Positions 47,789 to 59,850 of a DNA stretch of 64,000 nt are shown piece by piece. The notes under the pieces are model-generated. The model was not told the origin of the DNA. It saw only the letters and a list, made by a program, of their open reading frames with translations, and did not search any database. The position numbers and the translations under genes are program-made. Location: assembly GCF_014633365.1 (NCBI RefSeq), contig NC_068347.1, forward strand, positions 24,450,433 through 24,514,432, read 5' to 3'. Each line of letters opens with the position of its first letter. Position 1 is the stretch's first letter. Source of the DNA: Diospyros lotus (Eukaryota; Streptophyta; Magnoliopsida; Ericales; Ebenaceae).

Positions 47789-48767
47789 TGTCTTTCCTTC
47801 GTCGCTCAAAATCCACCCGTTTTTCTCGTGGGACTCCTTCTGGTTCTATGGATCCACCACGGTCTAGCACATCTAACCCCATAATCCATCCACCTTGTCG
47901 TCCTCAACCCCAACCCTAGTGGATTTCATTCATGATTTGTATAACACAAATTATACAGATCAGGATGAAACACTTCCACCTGACTCACTAGAAGAAGATG
48001 ACAACATCAACTTTGCTGGGTCTGCTGATTTTCCACCCCTACTAACACCCAGAGAGAACGAAAAAGATGATGCAGGTCCGTCAAATGTGGGAGCTGTTAG
48101 GAAAAGACAGCGGATAAGTGTTGTTTGGAACTATTATGAAATAGTTCAGGTTGAAGACGGGGGTGAAAAGGCCCAATGTAAGGTATGTAAAAAACGTCTT
48201 GTGTGTGGTGATGGAACAGGCCATCTAAAAGGGCACGCGACAAAGCATGAGGAGATAATGGCCTGTAGTGAAAAATGTAGTACACAAACTCAATTAAATC
48301 TTTCAGATAATATTCATCGCTATAATCCAGAATTAGATAAGGAGTGTTTAGCTAAAATGATAATTAAATCAGAATGCACTTTTTTGTTTGCACAACATCC
48401 CACTTTTAAGTGGTATTGTAAAACTGTACACAATTCACAGTCTAGAAATTTCTCTAGGAACACTATTAGAAATGAAGCAATGAGATTATTTTTAATATAT
48501 AAAGATAAGCTAAAAAATGTATTTAATCAACTTACTAGTAAAATCTCACTTACGTCTGACATATGGTATGACGTACTAACAAATAATCATTATTTAAGTA
48601 TGACAGCCCATTGGATAGATGACATGTGGGCTATTCAAAAAAGAATAATTACTTTCAAAGAACTTGTAGAAGCACACAACGAAAACTACATAGCTCAAAC
48701 AATTTCACAATCCGTATTAGATTACAATATTTTGGAAAAATTATTTGCTATTTCTTTTGATAATGCT
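47789..48767 (+). pseudogene. hAT transposase, N-terminal part with BED zinc finger
   Basis: An ATG at 47789 starts a basic leader (MSFLRRSKSTRFSRG) that reaches a TAG near 47918. The main frame then continues in another phase from about 47895 (TTG, not a true start), implying a frameshift or an unseen intron. The BED-type zinc finger reads VVWNYYEIVQ...CKVCKKRL...GTGHLKGHATKH (about 48115-48250). The frame then runs through LTSDIWYDVLTNNHYLSMTAHWID to SFDNA. At 48767 it is cut by the solo LTR, within the codons after GAT AAT GCT. hAT transposase would cut and paste elements with these ends. Confidence 0.88.
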
Positions 48768-51536
48768 TGTAATACCCCATGTTCGTATAAAGTTGCCACG
48801 TAATTTTGATGAGTTTAGAATATCGAAAAATTGGCTTGATAGTAGTTATAAATACCGAATCAACTGCAGGGAATGCCTCGGAGTGAAATTGTCTAAGGAA
48901 AATGACATGGTCTCGATAAGCGTTTCGAGATAGGATTTTTGGTATCGAAAGAAATCGAATAGGGAACAATTTTCGATACAGCTAAAATACAGCTATTATT
49001 TAGGCTGTAAAATCGAATTGTCGTAGGGGACTCTCGAAAAATCAATGGAACCCTAGGGGGGCTCCGATTTTGCGTAATGAGCAACCCTTCAGTGCTTTTG
49101 GGATGAAACGACAGCCCGGAAAGGACAGTGGGGCGAATCATCATTTTTAACTAAGTTTTGAGTTATTAATTTTGGATTTTTGATATTGTAATGCAATTTA
49201 ATTTGGCGTTTGAGGGTATACTTGCAATTTGGGAAGTTGCATAGATGAAATAAAAGTAAAAATTATGGTCTAATGTGTAATTTTTCCTTAATTTAAGGTG
49301 TAATATATAATTATATATATATAAATTTATATGTATATACGTAGCAAAGCAGGCGCCTCTGCAAAAATTGATGATCGATTATACATGCAAACTCCATGCC
49401 CTGCACCTCCCATGCTTTGCAACCAGCCACGCCTTTACAAAATGGACCGAGATTTACGCAAGAATGGGAGATTATGCCAGCTAGATTTGAGGAATTAAAT
49501 GCGAAGCGTGATATATATCAGTACGCGTGTGTGCCATGCCCTGCAACTTGATGGCCAAGTTTCTTTGACAAGTGGGTTGCCAGAGGGATGTGCAAGGCAG
49601 CGGAGATGGCTATAAAATGAGAGAAATGGGAGCAATTGGAGAAAGGAGGAAGAAGCACGAGAGAGTGGAGAGTGAAAAGTGAAGGAGAAAAGGCCGAATG
49701 CGGCCATGGCCCCAAGCTGGCCAAGAGTTCATGAAGCAGAGGCTGAGCTTGAGAGAGATCGAGATCGCGAGAGAGCTGGGATCATGATGGATGGCCGGAG
49801 AGCATCAAGCGACTGCCATAGCCGCAAGTCCAAGCTTCCAGCAAGCTCGACCATGGCAGCCGAGCAAAGCAGCATCAGTAGCGGGTGGCGTTGAAGCTTG
49901 GGCGAGCAAGAAGAGCGCGGTGATGACCAGCGGAGGCTGGGCAGCAAGCGGGTGGTGGCTGTTCATGGCGGATGAGGCGCAGCGAGCAGCGAGCTGGAAG
50001 CTTGCAGTGGCTGGTTCGCGGTAATGGTGGTGCTGGTTCAGCCGCTAGAAAGGAAACAGATGATGGAGGGAGGAAGGAAGAACGAAGGAAGAAGAAGGGA
50101 ATAGAAGAAGAAGAGAAGGAAGAAGAAAAGAAAGAAAATGAAGAAAAGAAGAAAGAAAAAGAAAAAAGAGAGGAAGAAGAAGCTGGTTCGTGGAAGCAGG
50201 GAAGAAGAAGGTGAATAAGAGAAGAAGAATAAAGAAATGAAGAAAAGAAAAAGAAAAGGAAAAGAAAAAGAAAGGAAAGAAAATTGGGAAAAATATCAAA
50301 AAATCTCAAAAGTTCTAGAAAAATAGGGAATTATGTTTCGATAATATCCCGGAGATTTTGAGAAAAAAAACAGTTCGAACACGCGTTTCAAGAATATGAC
50401 ACGTATACTGAGGAAACCGGAGATGCTAAATTAAGGTGAGTAAAATTTCCTAAAAAATTTCAGAAATTCAAGAATATTATTTTAAGAATTGTCGTAGTGA
50501 AATATTTGAGAAAATATTTTAGAAATATTTAGTTTGGATTTATTGAGGAAAATAGGAAGAAATAGAGAGAAAATTAAAGAAATTATGGAAAAATAAGTTT
50601 TAATGTTTATTTAAATAATTATGGTGATTAGGATGCTTTGAGGCTTAAGTTGAAGTGACTTGTGCAAATTTTGAGGTTGGCACACAAATCGAGACGATAC
50701 ATGAATTTCGAGACAGGTGCGAATATCAAGATAAGCTTGAGAAGGTAAGTGGTACTTCCCAATTAAAGTTAATTTTATGGAAAATACTCGGTTTGTAAGT
50801 GATTTATGTTTCTCGAAAATGTTTTCATCATATTGACATACTCTGATATGTACCCATCACGTAGACTGCATACATGACATGACTATGAAATGCATAAATA
50901 TACATTGATATCATAGATCACTCGCATTAAGGCCGTAGGGAGTATGAACTGGCACCACTGCTTTACCAAGGGTGCACCCATACACCCCAGCTTCGAAAGA
51001 GGTGGCCGTAAAAATGGTAGGTAGTATAAGGGGTGAAGTTGACACCTACGAGGAAAGATATTGCATACACACATGATATAGCATTATGTACATTTACTTA
51101 GATGGTTCATCATCTAATTTGGGTTTTTGCCTTTGGAATATTCAAACGTTTCAAGTGGAGATTGTAGCAATTCGAGGATAAATGAGGCATGAAATGACAC
51201 TTAACAGAATGCATGAAGAATGAAATGTATGTTATGTAGCCCATGTATTTAAGTTCTGCTACTTTGAATTCTAAACGTTTTGACGAATGTTGATTTATAT
51301 TCTTATGGTTAATGAAGATGTAAGAATTGATTTATGATCAATGTTAAGATATCAGGTTTCGATCATTGCTTCCGCATTTGATGTGTATAATGATTCTCTC
51401 TCGAGATTAATAGATGGGAATTTTGGGACGGATTCGAGGAATGATGTGATTTGGCTTTAGTGTTTTAAAGAAAAAAAAAATTATTGTCCCGAAATTGTCC
51501 CAAGTTATAACGCGCCCGGGAAAGCGGGGCGTTACA
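48768..51536 (+). mobile_element. Large gypsy solo LTR, plus strand, 2.77 kb
   Basis: Begins TGTAATACCCC and ends AGCGGGGCGTTACA, with a perfect target duplication ATGCT (48763-48767 and 51537-51541). Removing the LTR and one copy restores the transposase frame exactly. It has a purine-rich GAAGAA tract (50050-50290) preceded by GC-rich sequence (49680-50030), also present in the other copies of this family. ORFs read there on either strand are low-complexity. No internal region. Confidence 0.93.
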
Positions 51537-51541
51537 ATGCT

Positions 51542-52749
51542 AGGAATAATAATGTCGCAATGGAACGATTAAAACTTTATGTGCCCTTAATTTTAGGGGG
51601 AAAATTGTTTTACAATAGATGTACGTGCCACATTTTAAATCTATGTGTTCAAGATGGTCTTTGTGTAGGTTCAGAGTCATTAGAAAAAGTAAAAATTTGT
51701 TTAAAATTCATACACACTAATACGTCTAGACTTAGAGAATGGAAACAATTAGTTCATGCTTATCAGCTGCCCTATAAAAGATTTCCAAAAGACATTGAAA
51801 CTAGATGGAACTCAACATTTTTGTTATTACAAATGATAACACCATATAGAGAACTTTTAACAATGTTTTGGAATAAAGAAATGCCCCTATCTCATCACAT
51901 AACTAAACTTGATTGGCATTTGTTAGATATACTTATTTTTATATTAGAACAATTTTATCATGGTACAGTTACATTTTCTGATTGTAAATACCCAACAACT
52001 CACATTTTTTTAAGAGAAATATATAGTATAGTAAATCGTTTCAATAAATATAGAGAACATCAAAGTTACATGTTATTTCTTGACCCAATGGAAGCAAAAT
52101 TTAGGAAATATTATACGCAAATTCCACCACTTTACCTAATAGCTAGTACATTAATTCCCACACAAAAGTGGAATACTGTAAATGGTTTTTTAGATTTTTA
52201 TGGCAATGCTATGAATATTGATATAGATGATACGAAATATGAAATTAAACAATTAGTATATGAAATGTATAATTTGTACGAATTTCATTTTAAACCTAAA
52301 CAACAAGTTGAATACTCATGAAAACAAACAAAATCCAAAGGAAATTTAAAATTTGAATTTTCAAAATTTTTGAGAAGTAAATAATCAAAAAAAACAACTA
52401 CAACGTCAAGTAGTGCATTTAATGAATTAGACTTTTATTTAAATAGAGATATGCAATTTTTTGATGATGAAATAAATAATTTTGATGTTTTGGCCTAGTG
52501 GCACCTAAACCAACACACATATTCGTTTTGGTTGCCATGGCCCGTAATGTACTAACTCCTCCGGTGTCCACAGTACCATCGGAGTCTGCTTTCTCTACAA
52601 GTAACAGGGTGTTAGATCCAAAAAGATCAAGATTATCACCCAAAATATTGAAAATGTGTGTTTGCTTTAAAGATTGGCTCGATGTGGAGTTCGAACAACA
52701 AGGGATCAAGTTAGTAGATGAATCAAGTGAAGATGATGTTGATAACTAG
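51542..52749 (+). pseudogene. hAT transposase, C-terminal part with dimerisation domain
   Basis: In frame with the N-terminal part after the solo LTR is ignored (NNNVAMERLKLY...). It reads GGKLFYNRCTCHILNLCVQDGL, then LPYKRFPKDIETRWNSTFLLLQ, and stops at 52321 (TGA). After a frameshifted gap the C-terminal hAT dimerisation domain is open at 52498-52749: VAMARNVLTPPVSTVPSESAFS...RVLDPKRSRLSP...WL. These are diagnostic for plant Ac/Tam3-type transposases. The stop and frame change show the copy is inactive apart from the LTR insertion. Confidence 0.9.
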
Positions 52750-53717
52750 CTGAAGCCACTTTACCTTTGTATTTTGTACTATTTTCTTTTATTTAATCGA
52801 AAAGATGTAAAAATTTATTTTAACTATTGTACTCCCTCACCAATCAGTATTGGCAATCGCCATTTGAGTGATAGGAGTTTTTTGCTAGCTGCAAGATAAT
52901 GATCTTGCTGCAGTAATGAATTTAAAAATTTCCTACCTCTAAAAAGAGACTAGGATTATTAGGGATGGTTACTAGCTCATGTAAAAAAGGTAAAAAAATT
53001 ATTTTATTGAACTTCTTCAAGTGATGGCTTGAAGAGAGAGGAGTAGGCCATTTGTTTACCAAATGGTTCGCACCTCTATAAATTGCAGTGTCATTTGCTC
53101 ATTTATTTTTTTAATTATGTTATTTTTTATTAATTATTGATATTGGATGCTAAAAAATTTATATTTCACAATATATATAAATAATAACCATCAATATATT
53201 TAAAATTTTCAAGCTAAATTTTTTATATATTTAAATTATAAATAAACGTTCTTCTTTTTATATGTGTATTATTTTTCATATCAATTCACAAGAAAATTTA
53301 TAAGGCATATAGAATTTTGAAATATAAAATGATGAAATAATATTTAAAACTTAAGATAGAAAATTATTTAAAAAGAAAAAAAAATAGTTTTTATATATGC
53401 ATTATTTTGATATTTATATATGCATTATTTTTTAAAAAAATATTTAAAAAAAGAAAAGAAAAAAGGGGTCGAGCCCACCGGGCCTAGCCCGCTAGGCCCT
53501 GTGGGCTAAGGGCCCGGCCCGGCCCTCTAGCCCACGGACTAGCCTGGCTCGGCCCCCCTACAGGGGGGTCGTGGGCCAAGCCGAGCCCTATCCATGGCAA
53601 AGTGGGTCGGGCCCAGCCCGACCCTTTTAGTAAAAAGGCCGGCTCGACCTGTTTAAAAAGCCCGTTAGCCGACCCAGGCTGGGCCAGGCTAGCCCTTTTG
53701 ACATCTCTAGTTGACCA

Positions 53718-54200
53718 CCATCTCTGTTACTCTTCTACCATATTACCCATTTCTTTATAAGCCATTTTCATATTCATCCTTCGTAACCGTCTCCAACCAC
53801 TTTCCTTGCCTCATTGTCTTCGCACCACTTCCAGTCACATCGCTAGCCATTATCTTCGCCACACCACCCATTCCTTCCAACCTATTTTCTTCTTTATCAT
53901 AGGTCACTTCTTTTTATCAACCATCTTCTCCGCTACTTTCTCATCCTCTCTACAAAACCCCTTCCTCCTCACCCATATTTTTCCCAACCCCATTACCTGA
54001 TAACCTTGTTGTCATCGCTAGCCAATGCATAGCCAATCAGTCACCAACCACCGTTGCTTGCAAACTAATTACTAGCCACTACAACCCCTTATCTCCCTTA
54101 CGCTACCCAAACCTATTTCCTTTTCTTAACCTATCATCTCTTTCCTTATTGGCCCCTATAAACTTATTACTGACCATCACCTTTTACAATCTTCTTGTAA
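53718..54200. repeat. Pyrimidine-rich degenerate repeat, right of the hAT element
   Basis: Words like 'accatc', 'ttttcttctttatc', 'accacttcc' and 'tagccatt' recur without a fixed period. Continuation of 46765-47008. Short open frames here are an effect of the low TAA/TGA content and are not supported as genes. Confidence 0.5.
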
Positions 54201-55800
54201 ATGCAATTACAAAAATTCAATGACTCATAAACCTTTTGTTATTTCCTAAATACAATGATAAATTTTTTGTGTAAGAGAGTGTCTCGATCAAGATTTGTTA
54301 GTGACCTGTGAAAAATGAGTGACCTGCGAGGAAAAAATTGGTTAGGGGCACCAGTGACCTGCGCGGGCCCTCCAATACTTAAATCAGTCTTCAGATAAGT
54401 GTGTAGAATATAAAAAAAAATAAGTAGAGTTGTAATCTTAGTAGAGTTGTAAGCTTACCTGAACATAAGGGTGACTTTCTTATTTATAGAGAGGAGAATA
54501 CCAGGAAGATCGCATTCTTTGACAGACATCTCAAACACCTTTTCGGATTTGTAAATGAGCATATCGAAGGTAGACTTGACTTGTTATCATGGTCGCATGC
54601 CTGAAGATTAGGTCTCTGGGGGTTTATGGTCTCCTAGAGGAGTCTCTCGCATGGTCTAAAGAGAGATTTATGGGTCTAAATAATGCACGAAAGTCTCTTG
54701 TATATCTTCTTGTAAGTGACTTATGAAGTACTCTAAAAGAGTCTCTCAGTGATGTCTTAAGAGAGGCTTCTAGAGAGTTACTCAGTGAGGTCAATTGGCC
54801 ATGTCTATCACTCGTTTGATTAGTCAACTATCGTCTTTGTATTACTCGAGTAATATTTCTCAATTGATCATTCAATAACCTTACTCGCTTAGTTAGTTGA
54901 CTAACCTCTCTGTTTACTCGACTAACCTTGCCACTACTTAACTGACCTCTTAGTCACTCGATTTAATCTCTTGATGGTTGCTCGACTAACCTTGCTAGCT
55001 AGTTGACTAATTTACTTGGTGGTCTCTCAATTATTCGACTAACCTTTTTGTTAGTCAGTTAACTTCTCACTAACTCGATTAGGGCCTTTAGTTATTCGAT
55101 AGTCTCTCAAAGATGTCTCTTGGTCAGTCTCTCGAAGGCTCGTGCTCTAGCTTATAAGAGACCATTTTGGTCTCCGGTTATACAATCCCCGAGAAACCTA
55201 GTTTCGATCTTTGGGAAACCGTTTTGGTCTCCCATTATGAGGTATCCTAGTGATTGGTCTTCGGGAAACTAGACTTGGTTGCTGGTGCAATCTCCCTTTT
55301 ATCAGTTTCTCTACTAACTTTTCAGGTTAGTCAACTAACATTTTTCCTTGAACTTAGGCTTGTCATCGGCCATAACACCTTTATTGGAATCCTTTATTTA
55401 ATCGATACATCCTGATTGTCATGAAATTTCTCGAAAGAAGACGTCAATGTATTTGGAATGGAAAAATTTTGTCCATAGCATCAACATGTTTGACTTGAAG
55501 AAACTTGTTGAGAAAGGTTTTGAAGAATTATTAATAACTTCTAGTAAATAAAGTTTTGTTGCTTGTTTTCTTATCCTTTATTTGTGCCTTATTTTTCTCA
55601 AATATGGGCACATTGGTATCAACGAGAGAAAGATAACATAAAAGCAAAGGCAATTAATAGAGTTGAATGGTAGTTAAAAGATACATTCCATTTATTGGAT
55701 GGAGAAGATAAAACATAGAACTATCAACACTGTTCGTCCAAACCCCACCCCACCCATGGTCTTTGCTAAGAAAACAAAAACAAAAGGTGAAGATTGAAAT
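54201..55800. repeat. Unclassified repetitive DNA with TCGACTAACC-type words
   Basis: 54600-54830 has repeated 'gagtctctc' words. 54830-55090 holds a dense series of 'ctcgactaacctt', 'gttgactaac' and 'cgattag' words at irregular spacing. 55150-55270 has 'gggaaac..ttttggtctcc' twice. The last 160 bp precede a copia LTR start at 55801 and may be its internal 3' end. No protein is recognised. Confidence 0.45.
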
Positions 55801-58800
55801 TGTTAGTGATAGTGCCCTAGATGTTAGATTTACATTACATAGGATGTATGTGAATGACACTTTTGATTTATTCTTAATATTAATAATAAGGTCATATCTT
55901 CGTTCATACCTCTTTCTCTCATCTTTATGAATGAATTCTTAGACTTCCTAATAAAGGTCTTACTCTCATGGGGTTGAGATTATGTGATGTGGATTTCTAG
56001 TTCAGGATTTCTTAAAGATATTCTCGATCCTCAAATTTATCAGAAGGCAAATATGATATATTGATTAGTGACCGACACATGGCCTACTACCATTGTTAGC
56101 ATGGGATGCTAATGGGAATGAGGTGGTGAGTCACACGCCACAATCCATGGGACACATATAGTAGACATATGGATGGATGTTGGTAGAACATCTGCTAAAT
56201 GTGACGCATGTGACAGATCACATAGCTTGAGGATTAATGAATGTTGCTATATAACACCCTAGATTTTCAAAATAAAAAATGAGGTAATACATAAGATTGT
56301 TAGGTTCTATTACTTGAGGAAATAGGCCCTTTTAAGGAATTGAGGAACCCTTGAGGGAAAAATTCAGTTTTTGAATCAGTGGCAAAATCGTAAATATTGA
56401 AGTCGGGTAAAAGTGTAATTTACCTAAAATCTTGGGGTGCTAAGTGTAATTTATCCATTTTCTAGGGACCAAAAAGTGTAATTAAAAATGACCCGGGAAC
56501 CAAGTTGTAAGGGCCTAAGTGCAAATTATCCGAAAAGTTCGGGACAATGTGTAGTTCTTGAAACCTTAAAAATATCATCCATGGGCAAATCATGAATGGC
56601 CAAGGTGTCACAATTGGATTGATTGAAATCTTATAATTATGGGTGTAATGATTATGGGTGTAATGATGAGCATAGTGTGAACACTCAAAACAAATGGAGC
56701 TTTGGATTCTAAACTCTATTAAATACAATTAAGAGACGAGATGTGCATTTGGGTTGGATGCACATGGGAGAAATGATGAAGCCTTATCTTCAATGACACA
56801 TGGCAATCAACCATTGGGTTACTTGAAAGTTAAGTTAAGGTTACATGATGGCTCACAATGACCCTTTGAGGTGGCATTGTATGATTGGTTAAGGAAAAGC
56901 TTACTTAGCTTCCAAGTTTGCAAAAGTCTCCAAACATTATCTCTAAGGACATGTGGCAAGTATTTATTGGCCACTTGGAGATAGGATTTGAAGTGTAATG
57001 ATGAGAAATGTGAAAAATGCAATTAATCATGTGGGATGTAGTTATTAATTAAATGTGTAATGATGGGAAACGTAGAAAATGAATTAAACCATGTGGGATG
57101 TAATGATGGGAATATTGGAAAATCAAATTAAACATGTGAAGGTTCAAAATATCAGGGACACGTGGCACACTTTGGTTGGATGCACATGGATGGAATGATG
57201 ACGCGACACGTGGCGCGATTTGGTTCGCCGAAGTTTCTTATAAATAAAGGCTTTGGGGTTATTCATTTTGGGCACCAAGAAATGAGGAAAAGGAAGGGAG
57301 TTTGAGAGAGGAAATACTACCAAAAGAAGGGAGAAATTCGATGGAGAATAAGCCTTAACGGAATTTTTGGGTCTTTCTCGAAGTTCGTGCCAAGCAGTAA
57401 GAAAAACTGCGAGAAAACCCATTCCGCTCGTTGTAAACTGTGCTTCCTAAGGTAACCGATCAAGGTGAGTGATTCCTACATGTTTTTTGGTATTTTGAGC
57501 ATTTGTTGCTTCACTTGTGTGTTGGCTTGCACATCATGCATTTGTGGCTTACATGTCATATTTTTCCTTGTTTATGCATATTCCTTCTGCTTTGTCATAT
57601 ATAATGTTCGTACTGGTGACTATGGCTAGTTGTTGGGATATCATGGAAGACCTCGTGCTCTGGTGATGAGCCTGGAATGACTATGATGACCGCGGAGGTG
57701 ATTGCAACACCTTGGCATTGCTACCACAGGGGTGGATTTCATAATGACATTATTGCATTTGCACGCATGTACTTACCTTTTCTGAGTCACTCACTTAGAT
57801 ATATATCTAACTTGGGTTGATGCCCCTAGAACGTGGATATATCTAATTTGGGTTGATGCCCCTGGAACGTTCCACGTTCCAGGTATGTTGGAAGTGTCAG
57901 GTGTTTCAGGTACCAGTTCGAGCGTGAGCAAGGAGATGATGCTTGGCTAGTTTTTTTTTGGGGGGGGTTTTGAGTTATTACGTACCCATGTAATTGTACC
58001 ACAATGATGTATTGTAATAGCAACTAGGGTATTTAAGGTTGTAATAGGTGTGCGTATGTGGGTGTCCTACAACCGTACCTACGGCTTATGTGTTGAGTCA
58101 TTTTTAGAGTATTGGAAGTCATGAGCATTTCTTGCACTTGTAAAGAAAATACAGTGGAAACCCCATTTATTTAGCTTTGGTTAAGCTTTCAGGTTTGATC
58201 CAACGCTTCCGTTGGTAAGGGCTTCCATAACGCCCGTGGTGATGTTAGCTTATATTTTACATCGTTGTGTATTTGAAAAAGTGGGGCGTTACATGCTAGC
58301 TCTTGATTATGTATCTAATCCTTGGACTAAAGGTAACATAGTGTCTTGTGCACTAGTGTTAGGGATTTATCATTGAGCGAAACCATCTGATGTAAGAGGT
58401 GGAGATGCTCATTGTGTGATCCCTTAGCAATGGAGTATGGAGACAGATATTCATTGACAGGTTGTGGTTGGAAATCCCCTAGCCAAGGTAAACATGAGAT
58501 TGAAAAGAGTTCCAAGGTCAGATGGGATCTAACATGCTACCTATACTTTATTGGATTTGTCATAATTATCGAGTCCCGTGAGCTTAATCGGTCCATGACT
58601 CTCACTCGATCGGGATGTTAGCCAATGGAATGACTATAGTGCAAGGTAATCAATAAAGCTTAATAGATTCATATGAAGTTGGACTTCACTGCCATTAGGA
58701 TTGTCCTAAGTCATGGCTAGTGGATACTTAGGATCTTTCGGGGTGCTTTGGGGATTTGGAAAGATCTCCTTAGTAGGTCGATGGGATTGATCGACGTCAA

Positions 58801-59850
58801 GGAGTTAATATGTCCCAATTGCTACATAATTGTGAACCTAGAAGTCACACGTATACTGAGTAATGCATGGATTAATGATCCATTGCTCTTAGTGTGTTTC
58901 TCATCATTGTGGGACAATGATGATGGTTTTTATTGTATATGAAAGATTGCTATTGGATAGCAAGGGCCTTAGTTGCATTATTGGATAATGTAAGGGCTAT
59001 TATATGTTAATGGAAAGGCCGGAATGCATTAACGACGAAGTAGGCAAAATCAAACAGCTTTGGTCGACCGTGCCTTTTAAGCCAATCGATCGAACCAGAA
59101 CCAACCGCATTCTGCTTGACTTCAGTTAACCGAACATGGTCAGTAGCGTTCTGGTTGACTTAGGTCGACCAAACCTATTGTTCGATAACCTAAAATTTCG
59201 CCACGTGTTCAAATACAAGCGTTTGTTGTTTTGTCGTGTTGCTTGTAAGGATAAAGGATGAGAAAGACGATGGCATGTAAGGGTTTTTGAAAAAATGGGA
59301 TTTGATGAGATATTAATAGAGATAAGGTTTTAGAGGAGGCTAATATTCACGATTGATCCCCTCTTTCTTTAATTATCTATTTCTCATTCCTCTTCTTGCT
59401 TGCTCTTTCTTCTTCTTTCATTGTCGTGGCTTCTCTCTTGTTCTTGCTCCAAGAGAAAGCCGGTACAACTGGTCCTTTTCATCTTCTCCCATTCAAAGAG
59501 GCTATTGGATAGCCAAGAAGCAACCCAAGGAGGAACACCCATAGAGCAATGGGTCATCTTAATTGAGAGAGTTCTAGCCTAACTCCATTAGAGGGTTTTA
59601 GATCCATTTTAGGCATGAACTGACTAGGTCATTCACAAATGAGAAGGTGGGCTAGTCACCTGGAGTAACAGCTTGCTCATGGGAGCTTAAACGGACAGCA
59701 AGGGAGAGCATCTATCGCTTGGACAATCGACAACAACATTCTTCGAAGAGATATATCGAAAAACCTCTTGTGGCATGATTTTTCTTTTGAAGCATATGGA
59801 TGAAGTATATCAAGTCTTGCACGAATTGTTTTCACTTTCACTTTGTGCTG
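55801..59850 (+). repeat. Copia-type LTR, split by a large gypsy solo LTR
   Basis: Starts TGTTAGTGATAGTGCC after a purine-rich 'ggtgaagattgaaat', the same junction as at 40989 on the other strand. It shares the 'ggtgagtcac' region and later blocks with 27190-29560. Interrupted at 56250-58293. The right limit (about 59850) is a guess from where the similarity in composition ends. No coding sequence. Confidence 0.5.
56250..58293 (+). mobile_element. Large gypsy solo LTR, plus strand, 2.04 kb
   Basis: Begins TATAACACCCTAG (TG altered to TA), ends GTGGGGCGTTACA and has a perfect target duplication TGCTA (56245-56249 and 58294-58298). It shares the 'cttagat...atctaa.ttgggtt' and 'gaacgttcc' blocks near its 3' part with other copies. 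That block is itself doubled here (57797-57870). Shorter than its relatives, mainly because the purine-rich and GC-rich leader is reduced. Confidence 0.87.

Larger units (their letters stand above)
47017..53709 (+). mobile_element. hAT transposon with transposase remnants and a nested solo LTR
   Basis: A perfect 8-bp target duplication GTTGACCA flanks it (47009-47016 and 53710-53717). Terminal inverted repeats begin TAGAGGTGTCAAAAGGG and, at the far end, the complement of TAGAGATGTCAAAAGGG. GGGCC/GGCCC subterminal words fill 47030-47180 and 53470-53700. Inside are a BED zinc finger and hAT dimerisation-domain coding regions. A 2.77-kb solo LTR (48768-51536) interrupts the transposase; without it the element is about 3.9 kb, a usual hAT size. 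A deletion derivative is at 36425. Confidence 0.95.

Noticed and set aside
49679..50309. Several overlapping open frames on both strands, up to 144 codons
   Set aside because: Purine-rich GAA repeats and GC-rich sequence inside the solo LTR. No protein motif is seen and the translation is Lys/Glu or Phe/Ser low complexity.
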